Origin: Methylobacterium thuringiense
GTDB lineage: Bacteria > Pseudomonadota > Alphaproteobacteria > Rhizobiales > Beijerinckiaceae
NCBI RefSeq assembly: GCF_022179645.1
Contig: NZ_BPRA01000012.1
Coordinates: 62,001-126,000, forward strand
DNA length: 64,000 nt
Reading direction: 5' to 3'
Positions within the stretch are counted from its first letter, which is position 1. Each line of letters opens with the position of its first letter. The notes beneath the pieces are model-generated. The model was not told where the DNA came from. It saw only the letters and a list, made by a program, of their open reading frames with translations, and did no database searches. Of this stretch, positions 17,176 through 27,009 are shown one piece after another. Made by a program: the position numbers and the translations under genes.

Positions 17176-17469
17176 TCAGCCGTTGAGGTTATTGTAGAGA
17201 TCCCGCCAATCGGGATTGAACGTCTCGATCAGTTCGAGTTTCCAAGCCCGCCGCCAACGCTTGATGCTGTACTCGCGCTGCCGGGCGAGTGCGATGTGAG
17301 AATAACCTTCGTACCAGACGAGCCACGCCACGCCATATTCGCGCGTGAAGCCCGGCACGATACCGTTCTTGTGCTCCCAGACACGCCGCGCAAGGTCGGT
17401 CGTGGAGCCTGTATAAAGCGTCCCGTTACGCTGGCTTGCCAGGATATAGCAGTGCGATTCGGAGCGCAT
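17176..17469 (-). CDS. GIY-YIG nuclease domain protein (UPF0213 type)
   Basis: A complete 97-residue single-domain nuclease. CYILASQRNGTLYTGST holds the GIY-YIG pair in its usual degenerate form, LARRVWEHKNG the conserved Arg and His, and ARQREYSIKRWRRAWKLELI the catalytic Glu region, ending NPDWRDLYNNLNG as in the family. Metal-dependent single-strand DNA cleavage is the family activity; the cellular role of these small proteins is mostly unknown. ATG 17469 is the first possible start after an in-frame stop. The gene lies exactly between inverted repeats A and B. Confidence 0.9.
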   Translation of the reverse strand: MRSESHCYILASQRNGTLYTGSTTDLARRVWEHKNGIVPGFTREYGVAWLVWYEGYSHIALARQREYSIKRWRRAWKLELIETFNPDWRDLYNNLNG

Positions 17470-17490
17470 TGCTCCGAAGTATACTCACCA

Positions 17491-17556
17491 CCTTTCCCGG
17501 GCGCATGAAGCGAAGCGGAATGCGACCCGGGACCCAGCACAGAAAGTCGCGAAGCG
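17491..17556 (-). repeat. Repeat copy B, right of the GIY-YIG gene
   Basis: On the minus strand it reads CGCTTCGCGACT, then CTGGGTCCCGG, and ends GCGCCCGGGAAAGG, matching copy A with a few substitutions and one 2-base gap. Its GGGAAAGG end points towards the nuclease gene, as does that of copy A. Confidence 0.8.
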
Positions 17557-17587
17557 TCCGGTCAATCGACCGCAAGCCCCGCAACCC

Positions 17588-18859
<1,272 letters not shown>

Positions 18860-19037
18860 CCGGAAGCAGGCGGCTTAACAGCGGAGCCGCGAGCGGCGCA
18901 ACCATGCCTGCCGTGCGGCGTTGCTGGCCGTGCTCGATGGTCTGTTCGTTGCTCCGTCCACGACGCAAATCGGCCTTGCCGCGGCCATGCTCGCGCAGGA
19001 CACTACGTAGATACTCAGCTCCCCGGAGATTCGACGA

Positions 19038-19664
19038 ATGGCGCGACGGCCGACCCTCGAATTCTGGTACGAGTTCGCCTCCACCTATTCCTATCTCGCC
19101 GCCATGCGGATCGAGGGCCTTGCCGAGGCCGCTGAGGTCGAAATCCGCTGGCGCCCGTTCCTGCTCGGACCGATCTTTGCGGCTCAGGGCTGGACCAACT
19201 CGCCGTTCAACATCTTTCCCGTCAAAGGCCGCAACATGTGGCGCGACCTCGACCGCGAGGCCGCGCGCTACCGGCTGCCGCCGGTCACGCGCCCGAACCC
19301 GTTCCCGCAGAATTCGCTCAGCGCCACCCGCGCCGCGATCCATGGGGCCGACCAGGACTGGCTGGTGCCGTTTACGAAAGCGGTGTTCGAGACCGAATTC
19401 GCCAAGGGCGGCTCCATCGCCGAGCCGCATGCGGTCGTCGCGATCCTCGACAAGCTCGGCCTCGATGGCACGGCAATCCTCAGGGCGGCCTCCTCCGAGG
19501 CGAGCAAGGGCCGTCTCAAGCTGGCCGGCGAGGAGGCCCGCTCCCGCGGCATCTACGGCGCGCCGAGCTTCCTGACCGAGGATGGCGAGCTGTTCTGGGG
19601 GAACGACCGGCTGGAGCAGGCGCTCGACTGGGCGGCGGGCAACCGGCCGGGCGCGATGCGGTGA
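19038..19664 (+). CDS. 2-hydroxychromene-2-carboxylate isomerase / DsbA-like GST kappa
   Basis: A 208-residue thioredoxin-fold protein of the DsbA/kappa-GST group. LEFWYEFASTYSYLAAMRIE contains the Ser (in place of CxxC) used by the glutathione-dependent isomerases of naphthalene degradation; IRWRPFLLGPIF and GIYGAPSFLTEDGELFWGNDRLEQAL are family hallmarks. No aromatic degradation genes are nearby, so the true substrate is unknown and a general glutathione-dependent role is as likely. ATG 19038 diverges from argG. Confidence 0.85.
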   Translation: MARRPTLEFWYEFASTYSYLAAMRIEGLAEAAEVEIRWRPFLLGPIFAAQGWTNSPFNIFPVKGRNMWRDLDREAARYRLPPVTRPNPFPQNSLSATRAAIHGADQDWLVPFTKAVFETEFAKGGSIAEPHAVVAILDKLGLDGTAILRAASSEASKGRLKLAGEEARSRGIYGAPSFLTEDGELFWGNDRLEQALDWAAGNRPGAMR

Positions 19665-19778
19665 CATCGGCACCGGGGCCGGCCGCATTCCATCCTTGAC
19701 GCGCCGACACCGAACGGGAATTGGCATCGTCGGGCTGGAAGCGAAAACGCCCGACGAGTCTTGGACCAGACCCATCGC

Positions 19779-20270
19779 ATGCGCCTCCTGATCGTTGCCG
19801 TCGGACGCATGAAGAACGGTCCAGAACGCGATCTCGCCGCCCGCTACCAGGAGCGTGCCATCGCCCTCGGCCGTAGCCTCGGCTTCACCGCCTGCGACCT
19901 CTTCGAAGTCGCCGAGAGCCGCGCCCGCCGTGCCCCCGACCGTCAGGCCGAAGAGGCGCAGGCGATCCTCGCGCAGCTCCCGGCCAATGCTGCGCTGCTC
20001 GCCTACGACGAACGCGGGCGCTCGGACCTCGCCAGCGAGAAGATCGCCGAGCGGATCGGCCTGTGGCGGGATGCCGCACGGCCGGCCCTCGTCATCGCGA
20101 TCGGCGGTGCGGATGGTCTCGACGCGAGCGTGCGGGCACGGGCCGACCTTATTCTCGCCTTCGGAGCCGCGACACTGCCGCATGGTCTGGTGCGTGTGCT
20201 CGTTTGGGAGCAGGTCTACCGGACCCTGACCATCCTGGCGGGCCACCCGTATCATCGCGGCGAAGCCTGA
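19779..20270 (+). CDS. rlmH: 23S rRNA (pseudouridine1915-N3)-methyltransferase RlmH
   Basis: A small SPOUT methyltransferase of 163 residues that modifies helix 69 of 23S rRNA late in 70S maturation. LAYDERGRSDLASEKIAERI, VIAIGGADGLD (the glycine-rich SAM loop) and PHGLVRVLVWEQVYRTLTILAGHPYHR, the trefoil knot end, are diagnostic. ATG 19779 is used; an upstream TTG in frame exists. rsfS, usual just upstream in relatives, is missing here. envC begins right behind it. Confidence 0.95.
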   Translation: MRLLIVAVGRMKNGPERDLAARYQERAIALGRSLGFTACDLFEVAESRARRAPDRQAEEAQAILAQLPANAALLAYDERGRSDLASEKIAERIGLWRDAARPALVIAIGGADGLDASVRARADLILAFGAATLPHGLVRVLVWEQVYRTLTILAGHPYHRGEA

Positions 20271-20339
20271 ATGCACCTGGCCGAACTCCCGATGAGCAGG
20301 TCGTTTTCCCTCTGGCCACGACAGCGCAGCGGGAGTTCT

Positions 20340-21731
20340 GTGAGGGACACCGAAATCCGAAGACGGCTGACGACGACGATGCAGCGACGGGCGCGCAGGA
20401 CCGCGGGCTTGTGGATGGCCGCCTTCCTCGGGTTGGCCGTGCCGTCGCATGCCGAAGAGCCGAAGGACGCCGAGGCGATCCAACGCGCGACCGAGGAGAA
20501 GAACCGGCGCGCCGAGAGCCTCAAGCAGATCCAGGACGCGCTCACCGCCAGCACGGCGAACCGCGCGAGCCTCGAAACCGAGGTCGCGGCGATCGGCAAC
20601 GACCGGGCGAAGCTGAACCTCGCGCTCCTCGACGCCGCCCGACAGGCCCAGGCGACCGAGGACCGGCTGACCCGGCTCGAGGAGCGCCTCAAGACGCTCG
20701 GCGACAGCGAAGGTGCGATCCGCCGATCGCTCGACGCGCGCCGGGGCGTCATCGCCGAGATCCTGGCCGCCCTCCAGCGCATGGGCCGGCGCCCGCCGCC
20801 GGCGGTGCTGGTGCGGCCGGAGGACGTGCTCGCCGTGATCCGGACCTCGATGATGCTCGGCGCGGTGGTGCCGGAACTGCGCGGCGAGGCCGAGACGCTC
20901 GCCGCAGACCTCACCGAATTGGTGCGTGTGCGCGGATTGATCGCGGCCGATCGCGAAAGCTTGAAGACCGACATCGCGGGCTGGGCCAAGGAGAAGCAGC
21001 GTCTCGACGCGCTGGTGGACGCCCGCCGCAAGCGCATGGCCGAGATCGAGGGCAACCTCGCTACCGAGCGCCAGCGCACCGCCGAACTCGGCAGCCAGGC
21101 CAAGACCCTCAAGGAACTCGTCGACCGCATGGAAGGCGAGGTCGCCTCCGCCCGGCGCGCCGCCGCGGAAGCCAAGGCCGCCGAGGAGCGGGAGGCCAAG
21201 GCGACGCAGGAGCGCTTCGCGGCGGCGGGTTTTCGCGATCCCGCCCGGCTCGCGCCGAAGGTGAAATTCGCGGATACGCGCGGCGAGCTGCCGAGGCCCG
21301 TCAGCGGAAACCTGATGCGCGGCTTCAACCAGCCCGACGGCAATGGCGGCACCATGCGTGGGGTGTCGTATATGACGCGGCCGAAAGCGAACGTCTCCTC
21401 GCCCGCGGACGGCTGGGTGTCGTATGCAGGCCCGTTCCGCTCCTACGGGCGACTCTTGATCATCAACGCGGGCGACGGCTACTATCTCTTGCTGGCAGGC
21501 ATGGATCGGATCGACGTCGAGGTGGGTCAGTTCGTGCTCGCAGGAGAGCCGGTCGCTTCCATGGGCGAGGGCGGCGCAGGCACTCCGGTCGTAAATACGT
21601 CGCAAACTGCGTCATCGAAGGACGATGATCGGGGCGACCCAGTCTTATACGTCGAGTTCAGAAAAGACGGCGGCTCCATCGATCCGGAGCCTTGGTGGGC
21701 CAGAAGCCCCAGCGAGAAGGTTCGCGGATAA
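20340..21731 (+). CDS. envC: Murein hydrolase activator EnvC
   Basis: A periplasmic activator of septal amidases. After a signal sequence (TAGLWMAAFLGLAVPSHA) comes a long coiled coil (about 40-300: Ala/Glu/Arg/Leu heptads), then a LytM (M23) domain. The zinc-binding His residues are replaced (GVSYMTRP; IINAGDGYYLLLAGMD), so it should be catalytically dead, as in EnvC. The start is uncertain: GTG 20340 has GGGAG upstream (short spacing); ATG 20271, directly after the rlmH stop, and ATG 20379 are alternatives. The stop overlaps the ctpA start by one base (TAATG), so the two are translationally coupled. Confidence 0.9.
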   Translation: MRDTEIRRRLTTTMQRRARRTAGLWMAAFLGLAVPSHAEEPKDAEAIQRATEEKNRRAESLKQIQDALTASTANRASLETEVAAIGNDRAKLNLALLDAARQAQATEDRLTRLEERLKTLGDSEGAIRRSLDARRGVIAEILAALQRMGRRPPPAVLVRPEDVLAVIRTSMMLGAVVPELRGEAETLAADLTELVRVRGLIAADRESLKTDIAGWAKEKQRLDALVDARRKRMAEIEGNLATERQRTAELGSQAKTLKELVDRMEGEVASARRAAAEAKAAEEREAKATQERFAAAGFRDPARLAPKVKFADTRGELPRPVSGNLMRGFNQPDGNGGTMRGVSYMTRPKANVSSPADGWVSYAGPFRSYGRLLIINAGDGYYLLLAGMDRIDVEVGQFVLAGEPVASMGEGGAGTPVVNTSQTASSKDDDRGDPVLYVEFRKDGGSIDPEPWWARSPSEKVRG

Positions 21732-23053
21732 TGCGCAAGGTGTCCCTCGTCCTGGTCGGCGCGTTTCTCGGCGCCGGCGTGTCCGCGGTGTCGACGCAGA
21801 CCCATCTGCTCTCCGGAACGAGCGCGGTGGCGGCTTCGGCCGAGACCTACCGGCAGCTCAGCCTGTTCGGCGACGTCTTCGAGAAGGTGCGGACCGACTA
21901 CGTCGAGAAGCCCGAGGAATCGAAGCTGATCGAGACGGCGGTCAACGGCATGCTGACCTCCCTCGATCCGCATTCGAGCTACATGGACGCGAAGGCGTTC
22001 CGCGACATGCAGACCACCACGCGCGGTGAGTTCGGCGGTCTCGGCATCGAGGTCACGATGGAGGACGGCCTGATCAAGGTGGTCTCGCCGATCGACGACA
22101 CGCCCGCCTCGAAGGCCGGCCTGCTCGCCAACGACATCATCACGCAGATCGACGAGGATCAGGTCCAGGGCCTCACCCTGAACCAGGCCGTCGACAAGAT
22201 GCGCGGCCCCGTGAACTCGCCGGTGAAGCTCAAGATCTCCCGCAAGGAGGCCAAGGAGCCGCTCGACGTCACGCTGAACCGCGACATCATCAAGATCCGG
22301 CCCGTGCGCTCGAAGGTCGAGTCGAACGATGTCGGCTACGTCCGCCTGACCCAGTTCAACGAGCAGACCTTCGACGGCCTCAAGACTGCGATCGACAAGC
22401 TCCAGACCGATATCGGCAACGACAAGCTCAAGGGCTACGTGCTCGACCTGCGCAACAACCCGGGCGGCCTGCTCGACCAGGCGGTGATGGTGTCGGACGC
22501 CTTCCTCGACCGCGGCGAGATCGTCTCGACCCGCGGCCGCAACCCGGACGAGACCCAGCGCTTCTCGGCCAAGGTCGGCGACCTCGCCAAGGGCAAGCCG
22601 ATCGTGGTGCTGGTCAACGGCGGCGCGGCCTCGGCCTCCGAGATCGTCGCCGGCGCCCTGCAGGATCACAAGCGCGCGACCATCATGGGCACGCGCTCCT
22701 TCGGCAAGGGCTCGGTGCAGTCGATCATCCCGCTCGGTGGCCAGGGCGCGCTCCGCCTGACCACGGCGCGCTACTACACGCCGTCGGGCCGCTCGATTCA
22801 GGCGAAGGGCATCGAGCCGGATCAGGAGATCCTGCAGGAGGTGCCGGACGACCTGAAGGGCAAGGACGAGACCAAGGGCGAGGCCGGCCTGAAGGGCCAC
22901 CTCAAGCAGAAGGACGTCGAGGAGCGCGGCGGTTCGTCGGCCTACATCCCGCCGGATCCGGCCAAGGACAAGCAGCTCATCGCCGCCGTCGACTTCCTGC
23001 ACGGCATCCAGAAGGGCGCCGCCAACGTGACGAAGCCCTCGACCCCGAACTAA
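21731..23053 (+). CDS. ctpA: Carboxyl-terminal processing protease (S41)
   Basis: A 440-residue exported serine protease that trims C-termini of periplasmic substrates. It has an N-terminal signal/anchor (VSLVLVGAFLGAGVSAV), a PDZ domain (about 100-180) and the S41 core with the Ser/Lys dyad: Ser301 in GGAASASEIVAGAL and Lys326 in GTRSFGKGSVQ, 25 apart as in the family. The last ~60 residues are Lys/Glu-rich. ATG 21731 follows AGAAGG. The envC-ctpA neighbourhood is conserved in alphaproteobacteria and fits control of peptidoglycan cleavage at division. Confidence 0.95.
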   Translation: MRKVSLVLVGAFLGAGVSAVSTQTHLLSGTSAVAASAETYRQLSLFGDVFEKVRTDYVEKPEESKLIETAVNGMLTSLDPHSSYMDAKAFRDMQTTTRGEFGGLGIEVTMEDGLIKVVSPIDDTPASKAGLLANDIITQIDEDQVQGLTLNQAVDKMRGPVNSPVKLKISRKEAKEPLDVTLNRDIIKIRPVRSKVESNDVGYVRLTQFNEQTFDGLKTAIDKLQTDIGNDKLKGYVLDLRNNPGGLLDQAVMVSDAFLDRGEIVSTRGRNPDETQRFSAKVGDLAKGKPIVVLVNGGAASASEIVAGALQDHKRATIMGTRSFGKGSVQSIIPLGGQGALRLTTARYYTPSGRSIQAKGIEPDQEILQEVPDDLKGKDETKGEAGLKGHLKQKDVEERGGSSAYIPPDPAKDKQLIAAVDFLHGIQKGAANVTKPSTPN

Positions 23054-23188
23054 GCCGATTCCTGCGGCTTTCGGGCCGCGGATTAGCGAAGCGTTAACCA
23101 TGACGGCCCGCAATGTCGGTTAAGACCGATGCTGCGGGCCGTCTCGCGTCCGAGGCGTCCCGTCGCTGCCCTTGGCATTGGGACCCCG

Positions 23189-24418
23189 GTGAGCGAGCCC
23201 TCCGACGATATCCTGACCCGTCCGCTCGGCATCGACGCGCCGAAGCCGAGCCGCCTCGCGGTGCTGCGTCCCTACGTGCGCTACGTCGCGCCGGGACTGG
23301 GCGGCGTCGCCGTGCTCGGCATCGGACTCCTCACCCTGACCGGCGACCCGCATGGCGGCGAGCCGCGCGCCGTCGCGATGATCGCCGTCCGCGAATCCGC
23401 ACCGCAGGCGCGGGCCGGCGCCCCTGCCGCGGCGGCGGAGGCGCAGCCGGATGCACCGGCCGCGCCGCCCTCACTGCAGAGTTCGGCAGGCGACGTCGAA
23501 AGGGCCTCCGGTGTCACGGTCACCCGCCCCGCCGGCACGGCTGCGCCCGAGGAAGCGGTGATCATCCGCGTGCCGGCGCCGGATTCCACCCGACTTGCCG
23601 CGGCTCCCGATCCGCGCCTGACCGAGCGCGGCCGGCACGGCGTCATGCCGCGACTCGGGGAGGGGCGTCTGCGCGCCCTGGACGCCTATGCCCGCCCCGA
23701 CGACGGCTCCGGCAGCGCCCGCATCGCCATCCTCGTCTCGGGCATCGGCACGGGCCAGGCTGCGACGGCCGCCGCCATCGCGCGCCTGCCGCCCGCGATC
23801 AGCCTCGCCCTGTCGCCCTATGCCGCGGACCTGGAAAAGACCGCCGCCCGAGCCCGCGACGCCGGTCACGAGATCCTGCTCCAGGCCCCGATGGAGCCCT
23901 TCGACTATCCCGACAGCGACCCCGGCCCGCAGACGCTGCTGACCTCCTCACGGCCGGCCGAGAACTTCGATCGCCTCGCCTGGGCGATGAGCCGGTTCCC
24001 CGGCTTCGTCGGCCTCGTGAACTTCATGGGCGGCAAATTGCTCAGCGATCAGGCCTCCCTGGAGCCGATCCTGAAGGAGATCGGCGGCCGCGGCCTCGGC
24101 TTCGTCGACGACGGCGCCTCGCAGGGCTCGAAGGCGGCGGCGAGCGCCCTCAAGCTCAAGGTCCCCGCCGCCCGCGCCGAGATCGTGCTCGACGCCATGG
24201 CGCGTCCCGAGGCGATCGACCGGGAGCTGGCGCGGCTCGAGGCGCAGGCAAAGAAGAACGGCTTCGCCCTGGCCTCGGCCAGCGCGCAGCAGCTCTCCAT
24301 CGATCGCATCGCCCGCTGGGCCCGCGACCTCGAAGCGCGCGGCATCCGCCTCGTCCCGGTGAGCGCGGCCCTGCGCGGACAGCCGCGCGCGGCCAAGGTC
24401 TCGGTCGCCGACCATTGA
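23189..24418 (+). CDS. Divergent polysaccharide deacetylase family protein
   Basis: About 409 residues: a short cytoplasmic part, one membrane segment (APGLGGVAVLGIGLLTL), a long Ala/Pro-rich periplasmic linker, then a domain of the divergent polysaccharide deacetylase family (residues ~180-400): ARIAILVSGIGTG, LALSPYAADL, EILLQAPMEPFDYP, GFVGLVNFMGG and GLGFVDDGAS. The family has a NodB-like barrel, and its substrate has not been settled. GTG 23189 has GGGA five bases upstream and is preferred over the ATG at 23129. It follows ctpA in the conserved order. Confidence 0.88.
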   Translation: MSEPSDDILTRPLGIDAPKPSRLAVLRPYVRYVAPGLGGVAVLGIGLLTLTGDPHGGEPRAVAMIAVRESAPQARAGAPAAAAEAQPDAPAAPPSLQSSAGDVERASGVTVTRPAGTAAPEEAVIIRVPAPDSTRLAAAPDPRLTERGRHGVMPRLGEGRLRALDAYARPDDGSGSARIAILVSGIGTGQAATAAAIARLPPAISLALSPYAADLEKTAARARDAGHEILLQAPMEPFDYPDSDPGPQTLLTSSRPAENFDRLAWAMSRFPGFVGLVNFMGGKLLSDQASLEPILKEIGGRGLGFVDDGASQGSKAAASALKLKVPAARAEIVLDAMARPEAIDRELARLEAQAKKNGFALASASAQQLSIDRIARWARDLEARGIRLVPVSAALRGQPRAAKVSVADH

Positions 24419-24556
24419 CCGGTTCGAGGAAGCCGCTCGCGGGCGAGGGTGTCGCCGGGCGGACGCCGCAAGCGCGGGGCATCGTCCGCACATCGGAACA
24501 TTCGCCGGTCCTCAAGATTGCGGCCGGGCAAGTGCACGTCCTATGGTCGTGACGTC

Positions 24557-25102
24557 ATGACCCTGTCCTCACCCGATACCCGCGACCGGCACGAGCCTGC
24601 GTATCGTCCCTGCGTCGGGATCGCCTTGTTCAACCGCGACGGGCTCGTCTTCCTCGGCCGGCGGCGGGGCGGCGGCGGGGCGATCGCGCCGGCCCATTCT
24701 TGGCAGATGCCGCAGGGCGGGATCGACGCCGGCGAGGCGCCCCTCGATGCGGCCCTGCGCGAGCTGCACGAGGAGACGAACGTGTCGGCCGGCTCGGTGA
24801 CGCTGCTCGGCCGGACCGAGGGCTGGCTCACCTACGATCTTCCGCCCGATCTCCTGAAGCGCGCGTGGAAGGGTCGCTACCGCGGCCAGACCCAGAAATG
24901 GTTCGCCTTCGGCTTCACCGGAGCCGACGAGGAGATCAACATCGAGCGGCCGGCCGGCGGCACGCAGAAGCCGGAATTCGATCGCTGGCGCTGGGAGGCA
25001 CTCGCCGCGACGCCCGAGTTGATCGTTCCCTTCAAGCGGCCGGTCTACGAGAGCGTGGTCGCGGCCTTCGCCGGCCATGCGGCATGGCGGGGGCCGGCGT
25101 GA
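24557..25102 (+). CDS. rppH: RNA pyrophosphohydrolase
   Basis: Removes pyrophosphate from the 5' end of mRNAs and so starts RNase E-dependent decay. The 181-residue protein has [20 protein letters not shown], the [12 protein letters not shown] entry and the Nudix helix [32 protein letters not shown] is typical of RppH and separates it from other Nudix enzymes. ATG 24557 has no strong ribosome binding site. It closes the rlmH-envC-ctpA-deacetylase block. Confidence 0.94.
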   Translation: MTLSSPDTRDRHEPAYRPCVGIALFNRDGLVFLGRRRGGGGAIAPAHSWQMPQGGIDAGEAPLDAALRELHEETNVSAGSVTLLGRTEGWLTYDLPPDLLKRAWKGRYRGQTQKWFAFGFTGADEEINIERPAGGTQKPEFDRWRWEALAATPELIVPFKRPVYESVVAAFAGHAAWRGPA

Positions 25103-25147
25103 GCCCATGCCCGACCCGCCCGCCTGCCACCTGACACGGGCCGACAC

Positions 25148-25783
25148 ATGCGCTGTTGGTTGATCCCGATCGTGTTGGCGCTCGGCTGGTTCGCGTACAC
25201 GCTGACCCCGCTCTGGGCCCTCTACGAGCTCGCCCGCGCGGTCCAGGCGGGCGACACGGCCTATGTCGAGAACCACGTCAATTTCCGCACGCTGCGGGTC
25301 TCGCTGACCCGGCAGCTCGCCGCAGCGGTGAAGTCCGGCAGCAGCGAGTTCGAGGCGCGCGACCGCCAGCGCATCGTCGATGCGGCCACGGCACTGGCGC
25401 TGCCGCTCGCCGAAGCGCTCGTCACGCCGCAGACCACCGTCGACCTCCTCGACGACGGCTGGCCGCAGGGCCTCGACCTGCCGAACCCGCCGGCTCTTCT
25501 CGCCTCGCAAGGCCTGCGCGTCGAGAAACTCGGCCGGCTCGGCGCGTTCTACACGGCCTCGGAGCTGCGAGGCTTCCGCACGGTGGTGATCGCCGTACCA
25601 CCCGACCGGCCGGGCCCCGACCAGTTCAAGATCAGGATGCGGCTGCGCAACTGGTCGTGGCGGCTGATCGAGGTGGAGCTGTCGGAGACACTGCGCGCCC
25701 GCATCGTCGCCAGGATTTCGCGTTCGGCGAAGCGGAGCGGGGATCAGGGGGCGGAGACGCCTGCCCTAAGGTCCGGCGACTGA
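25148..25783 (+). CDS. DUF2939-like protein, exported or anchored
   Basis: A 211-residue protein. The N-terminal hydrophobic segment (WLIPIVLALGWFAYTLTPLWAL) is a signal anchor. What follows fits the DUF2939 pattern: ARAVQAGDTAYVENHVNFRTLRVSLTRQL, i.e. a short helical repeat with the VNF/VDF motif. Function is unknown. It begins 45 bases after rppH on the same strand and may be co-transcribed. The C-terminus is basic and polar. Confidence 0.78.
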   Translation: MRCWLIPIVLALGWFAYTLTPLWALYELARAVQAGDTAYVENHVNFRTLRVSLTRQLAAAVKSGSSEFEARDRQRIVDAATALALPLAEALVTPQTTVDLLDDGWPQGLDLPNPPALLASQGLRVEKLGRLGAFYTASELRGFRTVVIAVPPDRPGPDQFKIRMRLRNWSWRLIEVELSETLRARIVARISRSAKRSGDQGAETPALRSGD

Positions 25784-25812
25784 ACCTTGAAGGTTTGAGC
25801 CAGGTCCTCCGC

Positions 25813-25882
25813 CCTTTCCCGGACGCCTGGACCATCAGCGGAATGTGATCCAGGATCCAGCGCAAGCAGTCGCCGCGTAGCG
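25813..25882 (-). repeat. Repeat copy C1 (same family as 17092-17160)
   Basis: On the minus strand it reads CGCTACGCG at the start, GCGCTGGATCCTGGATC in the middle and AGGCGTCCGGGAAAGG at the end. It is clearly related to copies A and B, but more diverged in the first third. It lies in the gene-less stretch between convergent genes. Confidence 0.7.
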
Positions 25883-25917
25883 GCGCCGCTTTCTGCTGCC
25901 GGGAAAAGATACACGGA

Positions 25918-25984
25918 CGCTTCGCGAAGACTTTCCGACCCGATCCCGGATCGCAGTCCGCTGCGTTTCATGCGTCCGGGAAAG
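25918..25984 (+). repeat. Repeat copy C2 (same family as 17092-17160)
   Basis: Plus-strand unit starting CGCTTCGCGA, with GATCCCGGATCGCAGTCCGC in the middle and ending TGCGTCCGGGAAAG. Together with C1 it forms an inverted pair 35 bases apart, with the CGCTTCGCG ends facing inwards, the opposite arrangement to copies A and B around the GIY-YIG gene. No gene lies between them. Confidence 0.75.
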
Positions 25985-26008
25985 CGGTTTACATCGAGAT
26001 GAGCGTTG

Positions 26009-26359
26009 CTACTTCGCCTTCGCGGGCGCCTTCGGCTCGCGGGCCTCTTCGATCTCTTCGGCCTTTTCCTCGTCGGTGTCGCCGCCGCGCTCGATCGTCT
26101 TCACCGGGTGCGCGGTGAGTTGCTTCAGGATGACCACGAGGCGCTCGCATTCCGGTTCGAACTTGAAGGCGTCGAGCACGATCGCGGCGTCCCGCAGCGT
26201 GCGCAGGTCGCGCACGGTCTGCTCGTTGGCCGATTTCTGCAGTTCCTTCTTGTCCGCGATCTCGTCTTCGAGCTTCAGCCCCTTCACGTCGCAGGCGGCG
26301 GAGGCGGCAACGCCGCTTGCCAGCAGGATCGCGAGGGCGGTCGAAAGCGCTGAGCGCAT
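26009..26359 (-). CDS. Small secreted protein, 116 aa
   Basis: A signal peptide (MRSALSTALAILLASGVAASA) precedes a mature chain starting ACDVKGLKLEDEIADKKELQ. It has two Cys (ACDVK, EPECERL), a predicted helical middle and a very acidic then Lys/Ala-rich tail. ATG 26359 has AGGA nine bases upstream. No known family; probably periplasmic. It lies downstream of the receiver gene on the same strand, 38 bases apart. Confidence 0.7.
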   Translation of the reverse strand: MRSALSTALAILLASGVAASAACDVKGLKLEDEIADKKELQKSANEQTVRDLRTLRDAAIVLDAFKFEPECERLVVILKQLTAHPVKTIERGGDTDEEKAEEIEEAREPKAPAKAK

Positions 26360-26397
26360 CGGAAAGTGTCCTGGGTTTCGGCGCGAGCGCGGCGCGC

Positions 26398-26832
26398 TCA
26401 CGCGTGGTGGGGGCTGGGGAACCGGCGCAGGATGTCGTTGGTGAGCGCGACGATGTCGCTCGGGAGATAAGGCTTCGGCACGAAGACCGAGTCGCACACC
26501 GCTTCGCTCGGCGACAGGCCGCCGCAGCCACCCGACGTATAGACCACGGGCAAGTCGGGGTGCTGGCAGCGCGCGCGGTGGGCGAGCACGAGGCCGTTCG
26601 TGTTGCGGGCCAGATCGATATCGGTGAAGAGCAGGTCGACCCGCTCGTGCGCGAGGATCTCCTCCGCCTCCATCGCGTCGGCGGCGGTGAGCACGCGGTA
26701 GCCCTCGTCGTGCAGGGCTTCGGCGGTGAGTTCGCAGACCATGAATTCATCCTCGACGACGAGGACGACGCGATCCGCCAGCCCGTCGAGACGGAAGGCG
26801 GGGGCGGCGGGGAAACAGGCGAAAGGCAGCAT
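26398..26832 (-). CDS. Single-domain response regulator
   Basis: A stand-alone receiver of 144 residues. VVLVVEDE supplies the acidic pair, LLFTDIDLA the phospho-acceptor Asp71, VVYTSGG the switch Ser and FVPKPY the conserved Lys120. No output domain follows, so it probably acts through protein contact or as a phosphate sink, like many alphaproteobacterial receivers of the FATGUY/CpdR kind. ATG 26832 has GGAG seven bases upstream; a longer reading to 26892 lacks support. No histidine kinase is adjacent. Confidence 0.88.
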   Translation of the reverse strand: MLPFACFPAAPAFRLDGLADRVVLVVEDEFMVCELTAEALHDEGYRVLTAADAMEAEEILAHERVDLLFTDIDLARNTNGLVLAHRARCQHPDLPVVYTSGGCGGLSPSEAVCDSVFVPKPYLPSDIVALTNDILRRFPSPHHA

Positions 26833-27009
26833 GAGGGTACTCCAACTCACCCGAAAGCCTGCAACGGCAAAGCTTTCAGATCGCCGGACCAACGGCTCCG
26901 CTTGCGCCGTCGTTCACCGTGATTCCCTCGATTTGCGCCGAACTGGTAACCGAATCGTTAACCTTTCGGGGCCGGACGTTAAGAACTGCATTCCACTGCG
27001 TGACACGCC

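Larger units (their letters stand above)
17092..17556. mobile_element. Possible mobile unit: GIY-YIG gene between inverted repeats
   Basis: Copies A (plus) and B (minus) of one repeat face each other and enclose only the GIY-YIG nuclease gene: its stop is 15 bases from copy A and its start 21 bases from copy B. The 465-bp unit sits between the 3' ends of two convergent genes, a safe insertion point. No target-site duplication is visible at the outer edges. That it moves, or ever moved, as a unit is an inference. Confidence 0.4.
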
